A DNA stretch of 64,000 nt, from NCBI GenBank assembly GCA_007858575.1, contig CP042279.1, positions 868,001-932,000 on the forward strand, in the 5' to 3' direction. The notes under the pieces are model-generated. The model was not told the DNA's origin, ran no database searches, and saw only the letters and a list, made by a program, of their open reading frames with translations. Positions 1-14,832 of the stretch are shown here, piece after piece. The stretch's first letter is position 1. Every line of letters begins with the position of its first letter. Source of the stretch: Streptomyces sp. WAC08241 (GTDB lineage: Bacteria > Actinomycetota > Actinomycetes > Streptomycetales > Streptomycetaceae). The translations under genes and the position numbers were made by a program.

Positions 1-2015
1 CGATCCTCGGCGAGCTGCCGTCGAAGAACATCGACACGGGCCTCGGCCTGGAGCGCCTGGCGATGATCCTCCAGGGCGTCCAGAACATGTACGAGACGGA
101 CACCCTCAAGGTCGTCATCGACAAGGCCACCGAGCTGACCGGCGTCCGGTACGGCAGCAGCCACGAGAGCGACGTCTCGCTCCGCGTGGTCGCCGACCAC
201 ATGCGCACCTCCGTCATGCTCATCGGCGACGGCGTCACCCCCGGCAACGAGGGCCGCGGCTACGTGCTGCGCCGCATCATGCGCCGCGCCGTCCGCAACA
301 TGCGCCTGCTCGGCGCCACCGGTCCGGTCGTCCAGGACCTCGTCGACACCGTGATCGACACGATGGGCGAGCAGTACCCCGAGCTGGTCACCGACCGCAA
401 GCGCATCGAGACCGTCGCCCTCGCCGAAGAGGCCGCCTTCCTGAAGGCCCTCAAGGGCGGCACCAACATCCTCGACACCGCCGTCACCGAGACCAAGGCC
501 TCCGGCGGCACGGTCCTCTCCGGCGACAAGGCGTTCCTGCTCCACGACACCTGGGGCTTCCCGATCGACCTCACCCTGGAGATGGCCGCCGAGCAGGGCC
601 TCTCCGTGGACGAGAACGGCTTCCGCCGCCTGATGAAGGAGCAGCGGGACCGGGCCAAGGCCGACGCCAAGGCCAAGAAGACCGGCCACGCCGACATGAC
701 CGCGTACCGGGAGATCGCCGACACCAGCGGCGCCACCCGGTTCACCGGGTACACCAACACCGAGGGCGAGACCACGGTCGTCGGCCTCCTCGTCAACGGC
801 GTCCCCTCGCCGGCCGCCACCGAGGGCGACGAGGTCGAGGTCGTCCTCGACCGCACCCCGTTCTACGCCGAGGGCGGCGGCCAGATCGCCGACCAGGGCC
901 GCATCAAGCTGCACAGCGGCGCCGTCATCGACATCCGCGACGTGCAGCAGCCGGTCCCCGGCGTCTCGGTGCACAAGGGCTCCGTCCAGGTCGGCGAGGT
1001 GACCGTGGGCGCCACCGCCTACGCCGCCATCGACGTGCGCCGCCGCCGGGCCATCGCCCGCGCCCACTCGGCCACCCACCTCACCCACCAGGCCCTGCGC
1101 GACGCCCTCGGCCCCACGGCCGCCCAGGCCGGTTCCGAGAACCAGCCCGGCCGTTTCGCTTCGACTTCGGCTCGCCGAACGCCGTCCCCGGCGCCGTCCT
1201 CACCGACGTCGAGCAGAAGATCAACGAGGTCCTCTCGCGCGAGCTGGAGGTCCACGCCGAGGTCATGCCGATCGACGAGGCCAAGCGCCAGGGCGCCATC
1301 GCCGAGTTCGGCGAGAAGTACGGCGAGCAGGTCCGCGTCGTCACCATCGGCGACTTCTCCAAGGAGCTGTGCGGCGGCACCCACGTCCACAACACCGCCC
1401 AGCTCGGCCTGGTGAAGCTGCTCGGCGAGTCCTCCATCGGCTCCGGCGTGCGCCGCATCGAGGCCCTCGTCGGCGTCGACGCGTACAACTTCCTCGCCAA
1501 GGAGCACGGTCGTCGCCCAGCTCCAGGAGCTGGTCAAGGGCCGCCCGGAGGAGCTGCCGGAGAAGATCTCCGCCATGCTCGGCAAGTTGAAGGACGCCGA
1601 GAAGGAGATCGAGAAGTTCCGCGCGGAGAAGGTCCTCCAGGCCGCCGCCGGCCTCGTCGACTCCGCCCGCGACGTCCGCGGCGTCGCCCTGGTCACCGGC
1701 CAGGTACCGGACGGCACCACCGCCGACGACCTGCGCAGGCTGGTCCTCGACGTGCGCGGCCGGATCTCCGGTGGCCGCCCGGCCGTCGTCGCCCTGTTCA
1801 CCACGGTCAACGGCAAGCCGCTGACGGTCACCGCCACCAACGAGGCCGCCCGCGAGCGCGGCCTCAAGGCCGGCGAGCTGGTCCGCACGGCCGCCAAGAC
1901 CCTCGGCGGCGGTGGCGGCGGCAAGCCGGACGTCGCCCAGGGCGGCGGCCAGAACCCGGAGGCCGTCGGCGAGGCCATCGCCGCCGTCGAGCGCCTCGTG
2001 GTGGAGACGGCGTGA
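1..2015 (+). CDS. alaS: Alanyl-tRNA synthetase, 3' part (partial)
   Basis: Charges tRNA-Ala with alanine in the cytoplasm. The gene enters from the left edge; the first full codon is at 3. About 670 codons are visible, starting at the class II motif 3 ([12 protein letters not shown]). They include the editing domain with its zinc ligands (HSATHLTH and, later, CGGTH) and the glycine-rich linker before the C-Ala domain. The reading frame is broken near 1158 (one C lost) and near 1506 (ACAC collapsed to AC), but homology continues across both, so these look like sequence errors. The stop overlaps the start region of ruvX, indicating co-transcription. The N-terminal aminoacylation core lies outside the window. 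Confidence 0.96.
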
Positions 2016-2017
2016 CG

Positions 2018-2482
2018 ATGCGCCGCGGCCGCCGCATCGCGGTGGACGTCGGGGACGCCCGGATCGGGGTCGCCTCGTGCGACCCCGACGGGGTCCTCGC
2101 CACACCGGTGGAGACCGTGCCGGGACGCGACGTCCCGGCCGCCCACCGGCGCCTCCGCCGGATCGTCGAGGAGTACGAGCCGATCGAGGTCGTCGTGGGC
2201 CTGCCCCGCTCGCTCAGCGGGCGGGAGGGCCCGGCCGCGACCAAGGTCCGCGCCTTCGCCCGGGAGATGGCCAAGGGCATCGCCCCCGTGCCGGTCCGGC
2301 TGGTCGACGAGCGGATGACGACGGTCACCGCCACCCAGGGCCTGCGGGCCTCCGGGGTGAAGTCGAAGAAGGGTCGGTCGGTCATCGACCAGGCCGCCGC
2401 CGTGATCATCCTTCAGAACGCCCTTGAGTCCGAACGGGTATCGGGTAATCCTCCCGGTGAGGGCGTCGAAGTGGTCATCTGA
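2018..2482 (+). CDS. ruvX: Holliday junction resolvase-like protein RuvX/YqgF
   Basis: A 154-residue RNase H-fold protein of the YqgF/RuvX family, implicated in 16S rRNA 5' processing and in Holliday junction resolution in different bacteria. The N-terminal [10 protein letters not shown] carries the first acidic catalytic residue. [20 protein letters not shown] and the late [10 protein letters not shown] segment are the other family blocks. The frame is uninterrupted. I chose ATG at 2018 because homologues begin MRRGRR; a GTG at 2012 that overlaps the alaS stop is also in frame. The position directly after alaS is the usual actinobacterial arrangement. Confidence 0.94.
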   Translation: MRRGRRIAVDVGDARIGVASCDPDGVLATPVETVPGRDVPAAHRRLRRIVEEYEPIEVVVGLPRSLSGREGPAATKVRAFAREMAKGIAPVPVRLVDERMTTVTATQGLRASGVKSKKGRSVIDQAAAVIILQNALESERVSGNPPGEGVEVVI

Positions 2483-2583
2483 TCGCGATACGGTAACGTT
2501 CCGCGCGATGCGGCGGTGTTCGAACAGCCGCCGCACTACGTAGAGGCGGATCGTCCGGAAGCCTCGCGGCTGTTTGGGGATCG

Positions 2584-4388
2584 ATGACTGAGTATGGCCG
2601 GGGCCCGGGCTCCGAACCGTGGCACCCCGAGGACCCGCTCTACGGGGACCAGGGGTGGGAGGGCCGCCAGCAGTATTCGCATCCGCAGCAGGCGAGCCAG
2701 TACGAGCAGGGCGGCCACCAGGCCCCGTACGGGCAGGGCGGCCAGGGATACGGGGCGACCCGTACCAGCAGCACCCGCCGCAGGCCTACGCCGATCCGCA
2801 GTACCAGCAGCACTACCAGCAGCAGCAGCCGTACGACCAGCACCAGCAGTACCGGCAGCAGTACGGGACGGAGCAGCAGGGCGGTTACGACACGCCCGGG
2901 CACCTCGGACAGCAGTACGACGGGAGCTGGGAGTCCGGCCAGGCGGCGATGGCGTACGGCACGCCCCCGGCCGACCCGTACGGCGGCCAGAACCCGGACC
3001 TGTACGGCACGCCCGAGGCCTACCCGCCGCCCCGGCCCCCGGCCACCGGCAGGACCCGCCGGAGCCGGTGACCGACTGGGCGCCGGAGGAAGAGCCGCGC
3101 CGGGAGCCCGAGCCCGGTCCGGAACCGGAGGAGGAGAACCACCCCTTCTTCACCGGCGGGGACGACCGCGGCGCCGGGCGCGGCCGAAGAGACGGCCGTG
3201 ACGACGGCCGTGACGACGACTATGACAACGAGTACGACGAGGAGCCGGCGCGCGGCCGGGGCTCCCGCGGCGACGACCGCGACCGCCGCGGCAAGGACAA
3301 GAAGCGCAAGGGCAAGAACGGCGTGGCCTGCCTGGTCGTCGCCGTCGTCCTGATCGGCGGCGTCGGCGGCGTCGGCTACTTCGGCTACCAGTTCTGGCAG
3401 GGCCGCTTCGCCGAGGTGCCGGACTACGCGGGAAGCGGCAGCGGCGAGGTCCAGGTCGAGATCCCGAAGGGGTCGTACGGCTCCGACATCGGCAACATCC
3501 TGAAGAAGGCCGGCGTCGTCAAGAGCGTCGACGCCTTCACCTCGGCGCAGCTCAAGAACCCCAAGGGCAATTCGATCCAGGCCGGCGTCTACACGCTGAA
3601 GAAGGAGATGTCGGCGGAGAGCGCCGTCACCCTGATGCTCGACCCGGCGAGCCAGGCCAACCTCGTCATCCCCGAGGGCAAGCGGAACGTCTGGGTGTAC
3701 GAGACGCTCGACCAGCGCCTGGACCTCAAGCCCGGCACCACCAAGGAGGTCGCGCTCGCGAAGGCGGACTCCTGGGCCTGCCCGACTGGGCCAAGCAGCA
3801 CCCCGACATCAAGGACCCGCTGGAAGGATTCCTCTTCCCGGCGAGCTATCCGGTCGCGAAGGGCAGCAAGCCCGAGGACGCCCTGCGCAAGATGGTGGCC
3901 CGCGCGAACCAGGAGTACGGGAAGCTGGGCCTGGACGGGAAGGCCAGGGCGGTCGGCCTGAAGGGCCCTGGGAACTGCTGACGGTGGCGAGCCTCGTGCA
4001 GGTCGAGGGCAAGTACAAGCACGACTTCGACAAGGTCGCGCGCGTGGTCTACAACCGGCTCAAGCCCGGCAACATGGAGACCGTGGGCCGCCTGGAGTTC
4101 GACTCGACGGTGAACTACCTCAAGGGACAGAGCACCCTCGACGTCGGCACGGTCGAGGACATGCGCAAGATCGACGACCCGTACAACACGTACAAGGTGA
4201 CCGGACTCGTCCCCGGGCCCATCAGCAACCCCGGCATGGAGGCGCTCCAGTCCGCGATCAGCCCCGCGGCCGGCCCGTGGTACTACTTCGTCTCGATCAA
4301 CGAGGACAAGACCGTCTTCTCCGTGACGAACGAGGAGCACAACCGGAACGTCGCGGAGTACGAGAAGCAGCGGAAGCAGGGACAGTGA
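2584..4388 (+). CDS. mltG: Endolytic murein transglycosylase MltG
   Basis: Membrane-bound lytic transglycosylase (YceG family) that cleaves nascent glycan strands and helps end peptidoglycan elongation. The first ~200 residues are low-complexity cytoplasmic sequence rich in Gln, Tyr, Pro and Gly, then an acidic and Arg-rich stretch. One transmembrane helix follows (VACLVVAVVLIGGVGGVGYF) and then the extracellular YceG domain. The catalytic Glu is in ASLVQVEGKY, followed by VVYNRL and FDSTVNY. Four one-base losses (about 2755, 3035, 3772 and 3970) break the frame, all in G or C runs. The stop overlaps the aroE start. Confidence 0.93.
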
Positions 4389-5205
4389 GCAAGCAGCCGC
4401 GCGGCGGTCCTGGATCGCCCATCGCCCACTCCCTCTCCCCGGTCCTGCACCGCGCCGCGTACGCCGAACTCGGCCTCCACGACTGGTCGTACGAGCGCTT
4501 CGAGGTCGACGAGGCGGCCCTTCCGGGGTTCGTGGGCGAGCTGGACGGCAGTTGGGCCGGGCTCGCTGACCATGCCGCTCAAGCGGGCGATCATCCCGCT
4601 GCTCGACGAGGTCGGCGACACGGCCGCGTCCGTGGAGGCCGTCAACACCGTCGTCCTCCGCGAGGACGGGCGGCGGGTCGGCGACAACACCGACGTCCTC
4701 GGCATGATCGCCGCCCTGCGCGAGCGGGGCGTCGAGAAGGTGGAGGCCGCCGCCGTCCTCGGTGCCGGCGCCACTGCCTCTCCGCCCTCGCCGCCCTCGC
4801 CCGCATCTGCGCCGGTCCCGTCACCGCGTACGTACGGAGCGAGGCGCGAGCCGAGGAGATGCGCGGCTGGGGCGAGCGGCTCGGCGTGGACGTGCGCACC
4901 GCCGACTGGGAGCGCGCGGCGGAGGCCTTCGAGACCCCGCTGGTGATCGCGACCACCCCCGCCGGCACGACGAACGCGCTGGCCACCGCCGTCCCGGACG
5001 CCGTCGGCACCCTCTTCGACGTCCTCTACGACCCCTGGCCGACCCCGCTGGCCGCCGCCTGGTCCGACCGCGGCGGCAAGGTCGTCGGCGGCCTCGACCT
5101 CCTCGTCCACCAGGCCGTCCTCCAGGTCGAGCTGATGACGGGCCGCACGCCCGCCCCGCTCGCGGCCATGAGGGCGGCGGGGAGCGGGCGCTGGCCGCCC
5201 GGTAG
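4385..5205 (+). CDS. aroE: Shikimate dehydrogenase
   Basis: Reduces 3-dehydroshikimate to shikimate with NADPH. Recognisable blocks are SPIAHSLSPVLHRAAY (substrate site), TMPLKRA with the catalytic Lys, EAVNTVV, the nucleotide-binding GAGATA, and GGLDLLVHQAVLQ near the end. The GTG start at 4385 overlaps the mltG stop. Residues just before SPIAHS read GGP rather than the expected AAVLG, suggesting compensating indels near 4395-4410. Further breaks occur near 4566 (CTCT to CT), 4785 and 5181. The full product would be about 274 residues, which is normal. It begins a block of shikimate-pathway genes. Confidence 0.93.
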
Positions 5206-5255
5206 GCTCTGTCGGCGCCGGGGACCGACCGGCGCCGAAGGGGGACACGGGGGAC

Positions 5256-5480
5256 ATGAACGGGGACACGCTGCTGGCGTCCAAGTGGGACGCGGCCTTC
5301 GACCTGGCACGCTTTCTGTACGTGGGGTTCTTCAGCGCCCTGCCCGCGTGGGCGCGGTACACCGTCCTCGGGCTCGGCGGCTCGGCGATCGTGTACGGCT
5401 TCCTCTCCTGGCTGCGGAACCGGTCCGCCGGTCCGGAGAGTGAGGAAACCGTCCCGGAGTCTGAGACTCCCGTCCGATAG
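5256..5480 (+). CDS. Small membrane protein, unknown function
   Basis: A 74-residue ORF between aroE and aroC. One hydrophobic segment (YTVLGLGGSAIVYGFLSWL) is followed by an Arg pair and an acidic, Pro/Ser-rich tail, suggesting a single-pass protein with a short charged C-terminus. I do not recognise a family. The start is preceded by a purine-rich stretch (AAGGGGGAC) that could serve as ribosome binding site. Codon bias is as in the neighbours, and the ORF is unbroken. Position and same orientation suggest transcription with the aro genes; no function can be assigned. Confidence 0.6.
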   Translation: MNGDTLLASKWDAAFDLARFLYVGFFSALPAWARYTVLGLGGSAIVYGFLSWLRNRSAGPESEETVPESETPVR

Positions 5481-5593
5481 CTGGACGGGGGTCCGAGAGG
5501 GCGCTCCGGACGTGGGGAGGATCGGGGTGGCGGGCCAGGGCCGCGCACCCGGGCGCGCCGTCGCAGTGCCAGGCGCGAGCATGAGGAGCATCG

Positions 5594-8831
<3,238 letters not shown>

Positions 8832-8846
8832 CGGGGCACCGGGAAG

Positions 8847-8880
8847 GGCCCCGGCCGTTCCCCCTGTGGGGGCCGGGGCG
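8847..8880 (+). terminator. Terminator hairpin after aroQ
   Basis: CCCCGGCC at 8849-8856 pairs with GGCCGGGG at 8871-8878, just after the aroQ stop. There is no T-run, as is common for Streptomyces terminators. Confidence 0.65.
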
Positions 8881-8951
8881 GTAACGTTCCGCCGTCCGGG
8901 TACACGACCGGTCCCGGACGACAACAGGCGTACGAGACGGAGTGGCACCGG

Positions 8952-9976
8952 ATGCAGCACGCAGTGGGGGTCCGCTGCCACCGCACGAGCGGCCGGGCGG
9001 GACGCCCGGCCCCGTTCCCGGGCGGGAGACGGCGGCCGGCCGGCCGGACCGGGGACACCTCCTACCCGGCACCGGGGGCGGGGCCGGGTACCGGCTCCCG
9101 CCCCGGCGTCCATCCGGCCGTCCCGCACGGGACGGCCGCGCCCCGGCACCCGGGCCCGCCGCCCCCGCAGGCCCCGTCGTCTTCCACGGGGCAGGGGAGC
9201 ACAGGGATGGGGCGCGGGCGCCCCGGCGGCATACCCGGCCACCAGGGCTCGGGGCACGCCGCCCCGGCGCCCCGGCCGCCCGCCGTCCCCCAGCCCCTCG
9301 CGGCCCCCCAGTACCCCGTCGCCCCGCCGCCCCACCGCGCCGAGCCCACCGGGCACGTCCCGCTGCCGCCCGTGGGCGCGCCCCTCGCGCCGCCCGTGGA
9401 GCACGGGGCCGGGACCGGCGGCGCGACCCTGGCCGTGCTGCTCATCGGCCCCGCCGGGGCCGGCAAGACGACCGTCGCCCGGCACTGGGCGCAGCGCCGC
9501 CGCGTGCCCACCGCGCACATCAGCCTCGACGACGTCCGCGAATGGTCTGCTCCGGCTTCGCCGACCCGCAGTCCGGATGGAACGAGCACTCCGAGGCGCA
9601 GTACCGGCTCGCCTGCCGCACCTGCGGCTTCGCCGCGCGCAACTTCCTCGCCAACGGCATCTCCTGCATCGTCGACGACGCCGTCTTCCCCGACCGGCCC
9701 GTCGTCGGCCTCGGCGGCTGGAAGCGCCACGTCGGCCCCGGCCTGCTGCCCGTCGTCCTCCTGCCCGGCCTGGAGGTCGTCCTGGAGCGCAACGCCCAGC
9801 GCAGCGGCAACCGGCGCCTCTCGGACGAGGAGGTCGCCGCCATCCACGGCCGGATGGCCGGCTGGTACGGCTCGGGCCTGCCGATCATCGACAACTCCAC
9901 GTACGACGTCGAGACCACCGCCCGCGTCCTGGACGACGTCCTCGCCCGCGCGATCGCGAGCCCGCCCAGTTGGTGA
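8952..9976 (+). CDS. P-loop ATP-binding protein with Pro-rich N-terminus
   Basis: About 340 residues. The N-terminal ~150 residues are low-complexity Pro/Gly/Ala/His sequence. A Walker A motif follows (LIGPAGAGKTTVARHWAQ), then HISLDDVRE. The frame is lost by one A near 9541 and resumes with VCSGFADPQSGWN, a CRTCG pair of cysteines, ISCIVDDAVFPDRP, and LLPGLEVVLERNAQRSG. This resembles small P-loop phosphotransferase/kinase-like proteins of the zeta-toxin/AAA_33 type, but the substrate is unknown. The frame of the low-complexity part is uncertain. It lies between aroQ and an M24 peptidase gene in the same direction. Confidence 0.75.
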
Positions 9977-10059
9977 GCCCGCGCCCGTCGCGGGCTCCGG
10001 GGCGCCCGGTCGGCCGTTCCGAACAGGCCGTCGCGGCCCGCTCCTCGTAGGCTCGGAGC

Positions 10060-11167
10060 ATGTCAGAGGTGTATGCGGACCGCCGTGTACGGCTGCGCGA
10101 CCGGTGCGCGGCCGCGGGCAGCCCGGCGGCCCTGGTCTCCCGCCCCGCCAACGTCCGCTATCTCGCGGGCGGCTCCCCGCCGGGCGCCGTCCTGCTCGTC
10201 GGCCCCGAACCGGAGGCGGACGTCCTGCTCCGCCCCGTCGCGCCCGGGGACGAACCGGCCGACGGGCGGCTCGACGAACTGCTCCGGCAGCAGGTCCTGC
10301 CCACCGGGGGAGGGGATCCGGCCGTCGCCGCCGTCGACCTCGCCCGCCGCACGGGCGCCGACGCGCTCGCCGTCGAGGAGCACCACCTGACGGTGGCCCG
10401 GCACCGGGCCATGGGCGCCGTCGCCTCCGGACCCCGCCTCACCGACCTCGACTGCGCCGTGGAGCAGCTCAGGATCGTCAAGGACGAGGACGAGATCGCC
10501 TGCCTCCGGATCGCCGCCGAGATCGCCGACCAGGCCCTCGGCGAGCTCCTCGAATCCATCCTGGTGGGCGGACCGAACGCCACCTCGCCCTGGAGCTGGA
10601 ACGCCGGCTCGTCGACCACGGCGCCGACGGGGCGGCCTTCCCCACCTCGGTGGCGACCGGACTGCACTCCGGCCGCCGGGGCCACCGGCCCACCGACCGC
10701 CGGGTCGAGGAGGGCGATTTCCTCTCCGTCTGCCTCGGCGCCGACTACCGCGGCTACCGCTGCGAGATCGGCCGCACATTTGTCATCGGCACCACCCCGC
10801 CGCGTGGCAGATCGAGCTGTACGAGCTCGTCTTCGCCGCTCAGCGGGCCGGACGGGAGTCCTCGTGCCCGGCGCCGAGTACCGGGACGTGGACCGGGCGG
10901 CCCGCCGGATCCTGAAGGCGGCGGGGCACGCGGAGGCCGCCGTCCCCCTCACCGGGCACGGTGGGGCTCGAAATCGACGAGGACCCGCAGTTGTCACCCT
11001 CGGCCATGGGTAAACTGGACGCTTGTGTGCCGGTCACCGTCGAACCGGGGGTCCACCTCCCGGGCCGGGGCGGGGTCCGGATCGATGACACGCTCGTCGT
11101 GCGCCAGGAGGCGGACGGCGGACCCGAGCTACTCACCATCACGACCAAGGAGCTGCTCGCGCTGTAG
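10060..11167 (+). CDS. M24-family (Xaa-Pro aminopeptidase-like) protein with altered metal site
   Basis: About 370 residues with an N-terminal creatinase-like domain and a C-terminal pita-bread fold. Canonical M24 enzymes bind two metals through Asp, Asp, His, Glu, Glu. Here the first Asp position reads Cys ([10 protein letters not shown]), the second reads Glu (RCEIGRTF), the His is kept (GHGVGLEIDE), the first Glu is kept ([10 protein letters not shown]) and the last reads Asp ([10 protein letters not shown]). Activity is therefore uncertain. Four indels (about 10573, 10797, 10850 and 10960) break the frame but do not cause these substitutions. It lies just upstream of efp. Confidence 0.85.
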
Positions 11168-11223
11168 GGCGCGCACGCCTCCCCGGTCCCACGTCAGTCC
11201 AGAGTCCAGGAGATTCCGCAACC

Positions 11224-11790
11224 GTGGCTTCCACGAACGACCTCAAGAACGGCATGGTGCTCAAGCTCGAAGGCGGCCAGCTCTGGTCCGTCGTCGAGTT
11301 CCAGCACGTCAAGCCCGGCAAGGGCCCGGCCTTCGTGCGCACCAAGCTCAAGAACGTGCTGTCCGGCAAGGTCGTCGACAAGACCTTCAACGCGGGCGTC
11401 AAGGTCGAGACGGCCACCATCGACCGTCGTGACATGCAGTTCTCCTACATGGACGGCGACTACTTCGTCTTCATGGACATGGAGACGTACGACCAGTTGA
11501 TGGTCGAGCGCAAGGCCGTCGGCGACGCCGCGAACTTCCTGGTCGAGGGCTTCACCGCCTCCGTCGCCCAGCACGAGGGCTCGGTGCTCTACGTCGAGCT
11601 CCCCGCCGCCGTCGTCCTGTCGATCCAGCACACCGACCCGGGCGTCCAGGGCGACCGCTCCACCGGCGGCACCAAGCCCGCCACGCTGGAGACCGGCCAC
11701 GAGATCCAGGTCCCGCTCTTCGTCACCACCGGTGAGAAGGTCAAGGTCGACACGCGCACCAGCGACTACCTCGGCCGGGTGAACGACTAA
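11224..11790 (+). CDS. efp: Elongation factor P
   Basis: Relieves ribosome stalling at polyproline. The intact 188-residue protein has three beta-barrel domains. The tip loop of domain I reads KPGKGPAF. The PGKGP form is the actinobacterial type, reported to work with an unmodified lysine, and no modification genes are visible nearby. The C-terminal block is [27 protein letters not shown]. The start is GTG 11224, with CAGGAG about nine bases upstream. nusB begins two bases after the stop, so the two genes form one transcription unit. Confidence 0.97.
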   Translation: MASTNDLKNGMVLKLEGGQLWSVVEFQHVKPGKGPAFVRTKLKNVLSGKVVDKTFNAGVKVETATIDRRDMQFSYMDGDYFVFMDMETYDQLMVERKAVGDAANFLVEGFTASVAQHEGSVLYVELPAAVVLSIQHTDPGVQGDRSTGGTKPATLETGHEIQVPLFVTTGEKVKVDTRTSDYLGRVND

Positions 11791-11792
11791 CC

Positions 11793-12229
11793 GTGGCCGC
11801 TCGGAGCAAGGCCCGCAAGCGCGCCTTCCAGATCCTCTTCGAGGCCGACCAGCGCGGCGCCTCCGTGCAGGAGGTCCTCGCGGACCAGGTCCGGTACGCG
11901 CGCTCGGACGACCGGCAGCCGCCGGTCAACGAGTTCACCATGCAACTGGTGGAGGGTACGCGTCCCACGTGGCGCGGATCGACGAGCTCATCGCGACCTA
12001 CGCGGTGGACTGGGACCTCGACCGGATGCCCGTCGCCGACCGGAACATCGTGCGCCTCGGCGCGTACGAGCTGATCTGGGAGGACGGCACGCCGGACGCG
12101 GTCGTCATCGACGAGGCGGTGCAGCTCGCCAAGGAGTTCTCCACCGACGAGTCGCCGGCCTTCGTCAACGGCCTCCTGGCGCGCTTCAAGGACCTGAAGC
12201 CGCGTCTGCGCCGGGACGTGGACGCCTGA
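11793..12229 (+). CDS. nusB: Transcription antitermination factor NusB
   Basis: All-helical RNA-binding protein that with NusE recognises boxA and supports rRNA antitermination. The N-terminus AARSKARKRAFQILFEAD is the family Arg-rich helix. NIVRLGAYELIWED and AVQLAKEFSTDESPAFVNGLL are the C-terminal signatures. One G is lost near 11957; the corrected product has about 145 residues. GTG 11793 lies two bases after the efp stop. A 16-bp perfect hairpin follows, separating it from convergent bldD. Confidence 0.95.
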
Positions 12230-12250
12230 GTCCCGCCCGTACCCGGTAGT

Positions 12251-12291
12251 CGAAGGGGCCCGCAGCGCCGAGCGTGCTGCGGGCCCCTTCG
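12251..12291. terminator. Bidirectional terminator between nusB and bldD
   Basis: CGAAGGGGCCCGCAGC (12251-12266) pairs perfectly with 12276-12291 around a nine-base loop. It sits between convergent nusB and bldD and can serve both strands. Confidence 0.85.
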
Positions 12292-12446
12292 GTCTGTTCC
12301 GGGGCCCTCCGGCGCCCTTTCGGGGTCCGGGGAGCCCCTGCGGGCCCCGGGAGCGTCCCGTACGGGCCCGGGAAAGCACGAGATCCGTGGACGTCGTCGA
12401 CGTCCACGGATCCGGCGGTACGTTTCTGCTCAACCCTCCGAAGGGG

Positions 12447-12946
12447 TCAGCCCTCCTCGTGGGCGACCGCGCGGCGCGCGTCCGCGTCCAGCACGCCCCA
12501 ACTGATGAGCTGCTCGGTGAGGACCGAGGGGACTGGTCGTAGATGACGGCGAGGGTGCGCAGGTCGTCCTGGCGGATCGACAGCACCTTGCCGTTGTAGT
12601 CGCCGCGCTGCGACTGGATCGTCGCGGCGTAGCGCTGGAGCGGGCCGGCCTTCTCCTGCGGGACGTGGGCCAGGCGCTCCAGGTCCAGGACCAGCTTCGG
12701 CGGCGGCTCGGCGGCCCCGCCCGGCGTCGTGCCCGGCAGGAGCTCCTGCACCGGCACCCCGTAGAAGTCCGCCAGCTCGGCAAGCCGCTGCACGGTCACG
12801 GCGCGGTCGCCCCGCTCGTACGAGCCGACCACCACGGCCTTCCAGCGGCCCTGGGACTTCTCCTCCACCCCGTGGAGCGAGAGACCCTGCTGGGTGCGGA
12901 TGGCGCGGAGTTTGGCCCCGAGCTGCTTTGCGTATTCGCTGGACAT
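12447..12946 (-). CDS. bldD: Developmental master regulator BldD
   Basis: Represses sporulation and antibiotic genes during vegetative growth when bound as a dimer by tetrameric cyclic di-GMP. The N-terminal HTH (KLRAIRTQQGLSLHGVEEKS, then VVGSYERGDRAVTV) is the XRE-type DNA-binding domain. The C-terminal domain contains the c-di-GMP signature RGD-X8-RQDD (RGDYNGKVLSIRQDD). The product ends AVAHEEG, giving 166 residues, the expected size. One base is lost near 12533. ATG at 12946 is preceded by a promoter overlapped by a BldD box. Confidence 0.97.
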
Positions 12947-13005
12947 AACGCTCCCGGACGCTGTGACGACATGCGGCTGCGCCGCGCGGCTGGTAACTCA
13001 CTGTG

Positions 13006-13035
13006 AGGTTACGCAGCGTTACACCTACCCGTCAA
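13006..13035 (-). promoter_or_regulatory. bldD promoter
   Basis: On the minus strand TTGACG (13030-13035) and TAACCT (13006-13011) are separated by 18 bases, about 60 bases upstream of the bldD start. This is a plausible vegetative-type promoter. Confidence 0.6.
13008..13022. promoter_or_regulatory. BldD box (autoregulatory operator)
   Basis: GTTACGCAGCGTTAC fits the published BldD pseudopalindrome nTnACnC(A/T)GnGTnAn at every fixed position, on both strands. It overlaps the proposed -10 of bldD, as expected for autorepression. Confidence 0.8.
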
Positions 13036-13149
13036 GCCGAAAGGTCCGTACCGCCCCCTCCGGGGACGGCGCCCGGAGGGGCGCCGGGGTGTGCGGAGGG
13101 CGCCGCGCCACCCCTGGTAGGGTGGGGGCGCAAGTACGACGTCCTTTAA

Positions 13150-14828
<1,679 letters not shown>

Positions 14829-14832
<4 letters not shown>

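Noticed and set aside
1019..2536. Long minus-strand ORF opposite alaS and ruvX, and many similar antisense ORFs
   Set aside because: GC-rich third positions remove stops on the opposite strand. The translations are low-complexity Arg/Ala/Gly sequence without family signatures.
2594..3961. Pro/Arg-rich product as a separate gene at the mltG 5' end
   Set aside because: It is a mixture of wrong-frame and right-frame mltG sequence created by base losses near 2755 and 3035.
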